Assembly (NCBI RefSeq): GCF_032854445.1
Contig: NC_088301.1
Span: 51,757,187-51,821,186 of the forward strand
Direction: 5' to 3'
DNA: 64,000 nucleotides
Source of the DNA: Liolophura sinensis
Lineage: Eukaryota > Mollusca > Polyplacophora > Chitonida > Chitonidae
The notes beneath the pieces are model-generated. The model made no database searches. It saw nothing but the letters and a program-made list of their open reading frames with translations, and was not told the DNA's origin. This document shows, in pieces, positions 12,868-25,600 of the stretch. Made by a program: the position numbers and the translations under genes. The stretch's first letter is position 1; every line of letters starts with the position of its first letter.

Positions 12868-15800
12868 TTAATCATCCCATTCATCGTCCTCATCATCTTC
12901 ATCGTCATCATCATCTTCGTCTTCATCTTCTGGAAATAGAATTCAAAGCAAATTAAATGCATTTTACCTCAAACTTAACCAAGTTAATGCTTTCTGCCTA
13001 ATTCTCAGTATTCTATTTATCTTAGAAATACGTTTTTTTTTTATACGGTAGGATGATATCCTACTGAGATAAAAAATGTGAATTCCAGAACTAAGAAAAA
13101 TGAAATATATTGTTTTTTTCCCCCTGGCAAACCTTTAGTGTAAAGTTGTACAGAAAGTGTAATTTGGGATGTGAGTATGATTCTGATATGTTACGAACAT
13201 AAGTTTCAAGCCACTGGACAGTATAAAATGTATCTCCAAACTTACCTCACAATTGCAAACTTTGATTAAATTTAGCAAAAACAAACTTAATGCAGCAAAC
13301 TCTTACCTGATCCTTGAATATGTTTTTGTCTGTAAGCAAGCGCCTGGGCCAGAGCTCCCACAATTCCACCCTGCTGGAGCAAAGAAGGCGGCCTGGATTC
13401 AGGCGTGTCTGTATCCACCTGCAGTAGAGAAAACTGAATTCTGTTAAAACCCGCGATAATAAGGAGTATCATAATTCTTTGCAAAATGTTAAGATACAAT
13501 TACTTATTAATATAGAGATGAAACTTCATTGGCTTGGAAAAGCACCAACTTCTGTTGAATAGATACATATATGTTTTTTTTTTTTTCATCATGTACTTGA
13601 GAATAAATTTTATTGAGGTATCTTATTTTAAAAATTCTCTCAAGAATTGATTCAACATAATCCTTTAAACCACATGCTGGTTTAAGTGTGTCACACTGAA
13701 TTATGGGTATAACAACATACCGTCTTTAGCTTAGTGCCTTGTCGGATCTGACTTAACAGATCCCCTCGAGCATCTTCCTGTACTGGGCGCTCATTTGGGG
13801 TCACTGATTTCAGTGCTTTTCCCTGGTGAATTTCACTCAGCAGGCCAGCTCTTCCTCCACTCGAAGGTGGAGCAGGCGGTGCCGAATCCATAGAAGGCGG
13901 TGGAGGTGCTGGTGGTGGTGGGGGCACACCTGCTCCAGGAGGTGGTGGTGGTGCCATGGGTGGTGGAGGTGGAGGTCCCCCATGAGGTACAGGCGGTGGA
14001 GGGGGCATGTTTCTTGTGGGAGGTGGAGGAGGAGGGGTTCCCATTGCTCTAGTGGGTGTTGCAGGACCCCGGGCAGGTGGGAGCGGGGGGTGGCGGACCA
14101 CTTGACCTAGCAGGAGGTGGCGGAGGTACACCTCTGTTAGTGGGAGGTACCTGAGGCAGAGGGCCAGTCCTCCGTGGTGTTCCTGAAATGAAGTTAACAT
14201 TCTTTTCTTAAGGCCAAGAATGTTTATATGAAGATGCATACACAAATTTAAGAATAGAATAGAATCCACTTAAACATAACCTCAAACCATAAAACATATG
14301 ACACAAAGGAACTATTTCACAATTCTCCCAAAATTTTGAAAAACTAAAGCTTGTGAAACGTTTCGTTAATTAAATGCTGAGGGGGTGTGTATTTTTCTTT
14401 TCAGAATTTTTGCTTCCTCTAAAACTGGTTTACCTCCAGAAGGAGGTGGTGGAGGTGCAGGACGCGAGGCAATGTCCTTCCTTGACTGCATCCAGTCCTC
14501 CATACTGCTCCACAAAGTCATAGATGAAGTCAACTGTTTCCTTGTCAACCCCTTCGTCAATACCAACACTTTGGAATAAGGTCTTCATAGTTGGATCAAG
14601 GTTGTTCATCTGAAAAGATTGATTGATCAATTTGTGTTTCAAGCCATACTCACTATATTTCGTTTATACATTGCTGTTTCAAAGCAAAATGTACACAAAA
14701 GTGGTACACCACCAGCCTTTGGTAAGCAACTGATGAACTTTCCCAAATAACACAGCTGACTACTAATTTCCCTGAAAACCGTGAGGGCAGTGGCATCCTG
14801 AAAATCCATCCAAACCTTGAACCAAACCAAAGCCTGTCTGAATATGTCCATACAAACCGACAGGCCTCCTAGAGTGAGTGAGTGAGTGCTTGGGATCCTT
14901 AGAGAGTATATACTGTTCCCCCTTGTTGAGTCATTATACTGATACGAGTCAACCAGCCGTTACACTATCCCCTTCATGCTGAATGCCAAGCGAGAAAGTT
15001 ACAACTTCCTGTTTTAAGGTCTTAGGTGACTTGACCCAGGACTGGCCACTCCTGAACCAGACGCTCTAACAAACTGTGCTATTGGGGCCAGTCAAGCCTC
15101 TCAGAAGATACTTGCATAAATTAATGGAAACTTGTTACACATCATGGTCATCTGAACAACAATAAAAGAAAAGCGAGGTGGCGCTCTAATACTGCAAGTC
15201 TTGGCCAAGTACATTCCATTTGAATTTCAAAATGGTAGAAATTAATAAAGTGAAGAGCTTGAGTTACTTGAACACTACAATCTTGGTATAACAACAGATG
15301 AACCAAGCTTCATATCAAGTTAAATGTGCTCACATCAAATCCCTTATTTGGATCCCCATCCCAACATGACCAACATGTCTGAAAAAGAATGAAATGGATA
15401 ATAATTAACATAACACTGTTGTGTTACCATGTGTTCACTTAGCACATAAAGGTAACACAGAAGAGTTAACTGATGTAAGATGTCCGTTTACTGTCGTGCT
15501 ACGTCACTCGGCTCAGACAATGCATTACAAACCATATGTGTACATTCATTAACATATTACATGTATACATGTACTTAACACTACAAACACAACGAAGATT
15601 CAGTCTATCAATACATTCGGTGTGCTATGAAGTCACCAAAAAATGTAATGACTAAGGTGCTGATTTTATCTACCTGAACGCACAATTAATCCAACAACAT
15701 ACTATTCCCGTTAATATTAAATTATAATTCTTATACATCAATACATCTGATGTCTAAAGTTGGTTCACTAAAATCAATACCTGAAATCTGTTGGTGTCCC

Positions 15801-16660
15801 TATGTCCTGCTTTGTCAGCTTCTTTGATTTGTTTTTTATCTTTCTTGCTTTCTTTTNNNNNNNNNNNNNNNNNNNNNNNNNNNNNNNNNNNNNNNNNNNN
15901 NNNNNNNNNNNNNNNNNNNNNNNNNNNNNNNNNNNNNNNNNNNNNNNNNNNNNNNNNNNNNNNNNNNNNNNNNNNNNNNNNNNNNNNNNNNNNNNNNNNN
16001 NNNNNNNNNNNNNNNNNNNNNNNNNNNNNNNNNNNNNNNNNNNNNNNNNNNNNNNNACACTGCAATGTGCCAACATGTTACAAGCTATCTTTTACAGAGA
16101 AGCTTCAGCTTTCTATGCATTCTGGATATACCCTCTTGGATTAGTGGGGATAGATGGAAGGACACACAGACACGCATTTATTCCACCAATGCTAGTCATA
16201 AAAATTATTCCTTTCCACTAACTTTGGCTCATTAAAGATTAAATGTATGTTTATATTCACCTGTAATTCCATACTTAATATCCAGATGTTACAATGTAAA
16301 GAAAAAGCTGTGTCTTCTTTCTTAACTTACCAGGACTGGCCAGAGAAGCACCTCTTGGAGATGGAGGTCCCAAATTTCCATGGTTAGTGGTCTGACGCTT
16401 TTTCTCTGAAATTCAGTATGAGTGAAACAATTTAAATCTCTCTTCAATGAAGATCTAAAAGCTGAATGTTGTCTCATGGATACCAAAGAACAAATACATT
16501 ATATTCATTTTTATTTGAATATTGTTTAATGTCATACTCAAGAATGTTTCACTTCATGATGCTCGTCAGTTTTATAGGTGAAAAAAAAAACAGAGGATGT
16601 GGGGTAAATCCAATACCTGTCACAGCTTTCCATGCAAGACATACATATTTGCGCACCAAC

Positions 16661-16699
<39 letters not shown>

Positions 16700-19600
16700 A
16701 TTAACCAAATGCTTATATTCATTTATCACTTCGATAACTTACCCATCCTTCGCTGCTGTTTCTCATACAGCTTTTGCTCAATAACCTTTTGGAACTGCTG
16801 AGCATCCCCTTCATGAGCAAAATTAAGACCAGCCTGGGAATTCTTTGGAAAGATAAAACATTATGTCGTTCAGATACATGTACCTGTAATGCATAACCTA
16901 TATGAAACTATCTTGTTAGGCCTCCCAGTTTTTATGTACATGAAAATAAAACTACATATATTACCATGGTTTCCAAGAGCTTCCGGAAAAACCAATGATC
17001 ATACATCTACAAATATCTTGTGGTAGTTCTTTTGCAGCAAGTACTGGTACATCTTAGCTGCACAACTAAAACAGATTATAGGAGTAAATGTTCTGTATCA
17101 GATCAGTCAATCACTACAATGTATCATGAAACACTCTCAAAGTAGTGGCATATATGGTTAATAGCACTGTCTCAAAATTATGAGAATTTATTTTAAATCC
17201 CATGTATGGCTGTATCTGTATGACTGCTCTAACATCAGTAGCTGGATTTTTCACATTTGTTCCTTGATCCTAACAGTTCCTATTCTTGAAATCACCAGAG
17301 GCCTAGGCAGCCCTTTGCCCATGAGAACAACATGGTGTAAGTTTAAACCTGACAAGTTTCTGTAAAGTTTCACACAGGGAAAACATCCGACATCTGTCAA
17401 AGTTAATTCTACAAAGACCCTATAAGTTTCCCCCAGATTTACCAATTCCAGTTCTCCATAGTCTGAGTAATGAAAGGTACAGTACAATTACTGACAACCT
17501 GACGACAAGGGGGAAACGCTGCCAGGTAGAACGTTCAGGGAAAACAGTGGAATTCTTCTGTCTAAAGAGATGACGGAAGGAAATTTACAAATGCTTATGC
17601 ATATAAAACTTATGCTGCAGTGATGGAAATTAAGTAATATATCGTGAGATAAAATAATTTCGTTAATCTGAATTTATAATTGGCGCTAAACGAAGTTCAC
17701 CCGAAAACATGGCAGTCATCGATAGATCGCGAAATAAATACACATCTTTTGACATTTCTGTACGCTAAACTACTGCGAATTACAACTTTGCTCTAGCTCC
17801 GTATACACTTCCATATATTTAGCAACAGTGTCTGAAAGCATTTTTCATAAAAGTAAGTATTTTTGTAGAAACCTACTTCGAAGCTACGCCCAGATCCAAA
17901 AATCTGTATAAAAGCAGGATGTTAAGGCGGCTCACAAGTGGGTGGACACTTATGTCATACTGTGCAAATCGGTTACCGTGGTGCTCCTTACGGTCAAAAG
18001 TGAAAATACTGACAAGTGTTTCTGTCACAACAAATTCTGTTCCTCCTCCAATAATAGCAAACCCACTGATCAAAAGTTTAATGTGCAAGGCAATATCTAG
18101 AGATGTTTAATGTCCATCCCCATGAGCACTAAGTTTACCCAGAATAAGACAGTTTCAAGTTCGAATTCTTTTTATCAATGAAGGTAAAAAAAGTCCAAAA
18201 TATATCATGTGACCTGCCAAACATCAGTAGCTATTTTTGATCACATTTACCATGACATGGGCGTCTAAAAACAAGTTTCATAAAAAGTAATTTAGAGTAG
18301 ACGAAAGATGGAGAAAATTGTCATTTCTGACCTTTCTGAACTTGAGAAGATCCTAAAGGAAAGAGGTGTGATTTGTGCCTCTAGCACAGGCTTGAGACAG
18401 GTAAATTAGTACATTCATGTCAGCCAAGGTTACCTAACATTTTCCACAGGTCACATGACACAGTTGCGCTGTTCTTACCTTTGACGACAAAAAGAGTTCC
18501 AACTCAAAACTCCCCTATTCTTTAAAATTGAATTATCTTTGAAAAAAAAACAAAAACAACGCATTCAGGAAATACTGATAGCTCACAGTTTGTATAACTG
18601 AGTAATGTTCAAGTTCATGTGATACATTCGAATACTGACCTCAAAACGCCCCCCCCCCCCCCAAAAAAAAACAGAAGAATGATTTACACTGTTATACACA
18701 AATATTATCCTCTACTTATATAGTGCTAAATTCTTGCAATTAAACCAACAAGAAAGACCAAAATTTTTATTCTGTCATAACTATCACTGTTTATTGTATG
18801 CATAAGGATTGCAGAGCAGTGACTTCATGTTATGGAGTTGTATATCATTGTGGTGGTGAATGACACTGTGGGAGTGCACAAATTTACCACAAATGTCTTT
18901 AATATGCAAATATGTTGAGCTTTGAGGCAAAAGACTTCCTTGGTCTTTGATATGGCCAATTGCTACAGATGATCGTCTACCTGTGTACTATGGGTGGCCA
19001 CTGCAACACTACGATTTTCCAAAAACTTTAACAAACTGGACACCCAATACTGACAGCATCTGATCCCCTTTCTCACAGTAACTGTTCTTACTTTGTCAGC
19101 AAGCTAAAAATTCAACCTAAAAGAATAATTTAAATTAATTTACACTAGACCCTTGTGATATGTTCATCTGTTTCAATTTGTTCTCATACAGGAACTGTCA
19201 TGATGCCTGTCTCACTGGAGAAGTATTAGTGATAGTTAAGTGGTAATGCCTGTACCTGACATACCAAATACATCCCTATATTCAGTCAACCATTTCTTCA
19301 CTTTGCTAAATTTCCAGACTCCATATTTTTTGTATAACAACATCTTTCACAACTTGGGAGATCTCCATTTTCACTTAGAGAGCTACTTATTTTACAAACA
19401 TTTTACAAAAAAGTCCAACGAGAAATTTTAAGCAATGGGAGACAAGACGAGGATCTAAACAAAAGGTCTAAACATAGTAGAACGCATCATTTTTTTCTGT
19501 GACGTTGCAGTGTTTGAGTTCTTCATAGTGAGGGGTATGTGTTTCATGAACAAACTTACCCCAATAACGGTGACGTAATAAAGAAAAGAACAAAGGAGTT

Positions 19601-22600
19601 AACCGTTTACATGTATTTATTTATTTGATTGGTGTATTACGCTGTACTCGAGAATATTTCACTTATACATCAGCAACCAGTGTTATTATTTCTACTACAA
19701 TGTCCTTTCCCATGACAAAAATAGCACTCAATCTCACATCTCAGACTACATGCAGTGCTCTCCCTATGTCGCGCTTTATCTTCAAACTTTATGTTTGCAA
19801 TTCCTGTAATAATTTTCTCCAATTCTCAACAATATCCAGTCTCATCAATAGAATTTCCATAATTCTCATGTTCGAAAATATTTCCTGCTAATGCCTCAAT
19901 CTTTCTCTATCCCTCGACCTCAGTTCAAGGGTAATTACTACTAGCTTATAGATCTACTGGTTTACCTTGGTATACCTGTATACCATTGTTGTCACTTTAC
20001 AAATAGCTTGGCACTACTCATGTAAACTTTTATTCCACATCAATCTGCCACTTCTGAAATTGCAAAATGTCCAAATCTCAAACAGAAACCAGTCTGTTCA
20101 AACCTTCAAAGTGAAAGACAGCACCTGACTAATGTTTATGTCTACCGAAAGATTACCATTGACTATATGTATCTTAAAACGGCATTTGAAATATTAAAGA
20201 TAAGTTTCAACCCAGTAAAAGTTTAGTGAAACTTCGTCTTGACACAGCTTCAGCATGCCTCTGTCATCAAGAGCAAGGTGACGTCACGTTTACTCTAGCT
20301 CTCTAACTTCGAAGGTATTTTCTGCATAATAGTCTCAGAAGTAGCCTATGGCAGATAAAAGTTATGAATTTCAGCGAGGTGATAAGTGAGAGTTTTCTCA
20401 GAAATTGGACATACTGGAAGAATATTCCTTCCACTGCTTGAACTGTTGATACAGTAGGCCTACTATATCATTTACAAGGAACTCCAGTAACCCTTTTTAA
20501 ATAGCCAGATGCATGGCTGGAGTGTTCCTGGTTTAGGTCTCTATACGGGTTTTACTGGTGATAATATTAAATTTTTTCAAAATTACAACGGGAATGTTGA
20601 ACAACTAGATTCATGCTCAATTCTGAAACAATTGGAAATAAATCTAAACACCACTGAGGCTGATCTATGCATTCGACTGTCGCTGGATTTTATGCTTCAG
20701 TTTTGTAGCGGAAGCTTCTAAGATGAAAGCAGTGCTGACAGTGGCTTCTAAGATGAAAGCAGTGCAGACCTTGGCTTGATTGCAGCGTTTCAATAATTTT
20801 AATTCATTTTATACAAGAAAACAGAAAAAAAAATCCCTTGTATGCAAGACAGACGAAAGAGCAAAATTTAAATTCTTCAATTCTAATAAATTCTGCGAAT
20901 AAAAAATTATGTCACAAGACTTTATTAATCTTAAGCGTTTTCGTGAGATGTCGTCTTCTCATTTCCATAACCTTCGGCATCCCTTTTGAATTTTGCACTG
21001 ACTCTGATATTTGTTGTTTATAAAGTGCTAATTAAATGCTAAAATGAATGACAAAAAATGCATTTGTATAATTTGGACAAAGTAACTAAGTAGGTCTAGG
21101 TCTGTTGGGGAGATGACTGTGATTTGGGCAAAGAGGCTATGCTACATACTTTGTGACACCGTCATTGAACATTACACAGCTTGTAAATTAACTGAATTTA
21201 CATCTGTGGTGGTTTGTAAATGATACAAACCTGTCCCACAACAGTGTGTGAAATTGCCCTTCGGCTACACATAACTTAAATTGTTGTAAATGATCTCAAA
21301 ATGATGTCTTATGCAGCTGTGCTGAGTTATCATATGTCACTTCATGGAGTGAATGGGACGCGCAATCTGATAGAAACGTGTTTAATTAGATAAAATTCCC
21401 AACATGGCTGCCTCAATTCACACCAGCCATTTGTAAAGCATTGTCACTTGGTTCTACACCTTATTCGGAGAAATTTCATTAAAATAATGAAGTATGATAC
21501 TTTTTAAAGGCTTGAGTTTCCTGCTTTTGATTGAAGTATGTTTCAGCCAGGTGCAGTCTTGGCATTTAAGGTAACTAAACAAAACAGTCTGCTTGTTTAT
21601 GTTTGTTCTGATGATTAATTTGAGCAACACTTGTAAGTATTCATTCGAACAGGTATCCCCAATATAATACCCAGGTTTAATGCTGGTACGAGATGTTGGA
21701 TGAATGGATCCAACACAACTGATGTCCTACCACCATGTCTAGTGACAACATTACTTTTCATTCCATTCCCGGTGAAAACAATGATAGACTTGAGGACGAC
21801 CTACACAGACGGTCCAGATGACAGTAGAACGCTTTGTTCTCTTCTCTGACACTGCAGTGGGTGTGTACTTCGTATATGTTTTATGAGCACACATTCATCG
21901 GTAACTGTGACATAATAAGGAAAGAACATTGAGTTCACAGCCTTTTTACAGGTGGAAAGGAATTTTCCTCATTGTGACGTAATGACATCACAGAAAGACT
22001 GGACTTTTGTAACCAATGTGTGGGACATCCGTTTGATCTATTTGCAACAATACTGCTTTTGATTGGTTAATTGCATGTTCTTGACTGACAGTTCGGAAAG
22101 GTCAATTAACATGGGTTCCATCGCCCAATTCATACCCACATAAAGATGGTCCAGAAGGAAGGTGCCATGTTAGTCCATAGAGAGTATCGAGGGTGAATTT
22201 TTTTAGGTAAAGGTAATTTCTAATAACACTCATTTCAGTTTACCTAAGTGCTGTGCATTGATTATCAACTTACTTGTGCCTCAAATGTGTGAAAGTAAGC
22301 CCTGGGAGTTTTATACTTGAACTGATTATACAATTCTTGTTCCCATAGCAGAGTCTTTTTCTGAAGAGACATAAATGACAAGGTCAGGTTAAAATAATAC
22401 TGGCTAGAAATACATTAAGAATGCTATGTTTCTATAGTATATCTGCCACTCAATAACAAGAAATACATGAATAAGTGAATCAGCAGAATTACGTTTATGA
22501 TCTTTTTCATCTCAAACAGTCTTATTTCCATCCATCAGATACCCACATCAAAGGATAAATAGATAATAAATATGTAAAACGAACAGTAAAATTATTTTTA

Positions 22601-25600
22601 ACACCAGACTTTATTTAACAAATCTTTTCCCAAAAATGTTGTAACAGAAGAATCTATGAGTTACAGGAAGATTCTTGACATTCCCACTCCATGCCATGCC
22701 AGCCTTACCTTGATATCAAACACCCTGATATAGTATGATCTCTTGCCATTATCTTTCACAAAACAAGCAACACCACAGTATCGTTTATTCCAACGGCTTC
22801 TTGACGGAGCTTCAGCAAGAAAGACTTGCACAACACCAGTTGCGAGGGTCTGCAAACATTAGAAGATAATAACATTTAATTTAATTTAGTACAGATATAT
22901 TTCATTCTAGATAATTTTGTGGAGAAGATTTCACTGTTTCAGCATAAATCTGTTCACTGAGGATGGCATATATATTTACTGCTTGCTGCAAAATCTAGCT
23001 AATTCCTAGTGCCCATATAATAAGTGCAAAATTCTTCTGTGTGCAGTGAAATACATCTATATGATTTTTGTTTAAGGCCATACACAAGATTTTTTACTCT
23101 ATGGGACAGTGGTCTGTTTTATGGGTGGAGTACCTGGGCTTACACACCAACCTTTGGCAAGTTATTGATGAACTACAGACTTGTAAACTATATTGGTGGA
23201 AGACAAGTAACATCGGACAGTGCCCCATAGGTTTTGATGCTTAATATTGCCATTAAGGCCATAAATTGATAAATATCAAGATAAATAAAATTTCAGAATG
23301 ATCAGTGTACATGTAACAACATGGAGCTCTCTTAGGATTAAGTGGTAGAGGGTAGTCTTGAATTGGTTGGGGTAGATGGGTTTGTGGCGTTTTTGTGATG
23401 TAGGGGAGGGTGCGGCAAGGCAGTGGTACTTGGCCCAGAGACCAATGGAACAGGGATGAATGTCTGAGCACCATCTGGCTGGGCCAGTGTATTAGTGTCC
23501 TTTTAGATTTACTGCAACCAAGTGTAACCACTCAGTCATGTTACCAAACACACATCTTTCCAAATGTGATTATAAGCAATAAAGCCCAAGTTTGCAGATC
23601 AATTAACACATATTTGTGATCACAGACCACATACCACTTTGACCCATAACAAACACACGGGTATTTAAATAACGTCAACTTTTTCTCACAGTAAAAATGA
23701 ATACAGCTGAATGTTATGTCATCCTCTGTTTAGTGTTATAAACGCACATTAGTTTATTTAAGTGAAAGCCAGAAACTGAGAAGTTAAACAAAACAATTGG
23801 AGCTCAGTCACTAAAACCTATTACAGGTTCACACTTTTATAAGTAAATGCATACTTGTAAACTCAAGTACAGGGCCAGGACCATATCTTGAAAAAAATTC
23901 AAGGTGACATTATGACTCTGCATAAAGAAATTTTATAAAATGCAACTAAACCTCAAAGTGCTGAAGTCTTCAAATGAAATATTTGAATGAAAACTGAACT
24001 TTTCATGGGTAATCTATCATATTTTGTTTAATTTACTTGGTAGTTTTAATACAGGTTGATTAGTTTAGACTCCCATACGTTTTCCAGAACTAAAATGGCT
24101 ATAGAATGATATGGCGCTGAAGGCTGAAAGGCATCTGGTAATGAACACTAAACCGACACTTTGCAACAGTATATACTATCCATATGTTAAAGTTACATAT
24201 CTTCATATGTTACATTGACAGACATAATAATTATTTTATCTACCTGCTATACTACAATGAGGAAATTGTTTAACCCACTGTTATTAGTGTGACCACACGG
24301 TCAGGGGAATGTTGCACAGAATTTAGTTTTCTACAAGCATTTCCTGTGTAGTATATGCCAATGATTCATTCCATGCATCGTATGTACATGTGTGCAGTGG
24401 TCAAGGCAGGGCCACAGGAGAGTGATAATGCCAAATTCCAATTTACTGAATTTCTCCTTTTCAGGATGTCTGTCATAGGAAATCTAATTAATTCCTGCAG
24501 AGAGATCCAATATCTTGAATAAGGTGCATACTTCGCAGTCCTTAAAGCTCTGAGGATTAATTCCTTGAGTGGTCACTGATGTACTCAATCAGCCCACATG
24601 TTGCCAACAAAGGGGGGATTAGGAGAAACTATTTAGGGAGCAGTGGCTCAGTCACAGGAAAGCTTATCCTGGTACACCCACTCAGGGCTGTCTCTTACTA
24701 CTTTCTCAGATTGGTCACTTTCCTTTTTCCCCAACCAACCACAGTCATTTTCAGAGTATTTTACATCAAGATTATTTTACACACATTTTCTGCACACTGT
24801 AACAGTTATAACAGTGTTAATGACACGTTTGACACATTTCCTAAATTATATGAAGATATCACAAGGTAATATATATTGTGTATATATTCTCTTTTTGCAC
24901 TGATTTTAAAATATTTCTATAACATTTATGAATACTGGTTCAAGTTCTCTGAATTGTAAGTCATGGTTACATTCTGTCTGCTGTTTTTCTTAAGTTCCAA
25001 ATAAATACAAGTAGTCACAACAAATCCAAGGGGAGGTGAGGTGGGTATTCCGGCCAGCATGAGCTTTGAAAACCTTTTGCTTTTTTTTTTTAAATACTGT
25101 ATACAAAAGTGACAAATATTTGGCTATTCATAACAAAATAACTGAAGAACATAGTTTTCGGAGAAGTCAAAAAGTTAACTATCTTATTATTTCAGGGGTT
25201 GAGATTTTCGGAGCCCATATCAAATATCCTGGATACGTCCCTTGAAATTGGAAGGATGTTTCACCTTCAGTTTATAATAAAATTTACACTTACTTATTTG
25301 ATTCATGTTCAATGTCATACCCAAGGAGTGAGTGAGTGCTTGGGATTTAAAGTCGTACTTAACAATTTTTCAGTCATATGACGACGAAGGAATCCTTGGA
25401 GTGCATGTAATGTGCCTCCTTGTTGCAGGGCGGATTTCAACCCCTCTTTTATCTAGTGCTGCTTCACTGACACGACTTACCGAAAGCAAGTAAGCCAGCC
25501 AGCCCAAGCTATTATACTGATACAAGTCAACCTGTAACTGTTGCACTATCCCCTTCCTGCTGAATGCCAAGCGAGGAAGCCATACCCAAGGAAGAAAATG

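Larger units (their letters stand above)
16834..22273 (-). other. WASL: Large WASL intron (5.4 kb) between the last two WH1 exons
   Basis: Holds a poly-C/poly-A tract (18649-18671), a SINE fragment (19613-19690), two copies of an unnamed repeat (19441-19610 and 21789-21950), a 30-bp tandem duplication (20714-20773) and a palindromic CRE (20279-20286). Two short coding-like frames (17873-18088 minus, 18308-18400 plus) are unexplained. No definite gene is nested here. Confidence 0.6.

Noticed and set aside
13826-14110. 94-codon plus-strand Trp/Arg-rich frame
   Set aside because: Antisense shadow of the WASL polyproline exon (CCx codons read backwards as Gly/Trp/Arg).
15754-16221. Frames spanning the N block
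   Set aside because: Open only because N codons are translated as X; only the 15781-15856 exon content is real.
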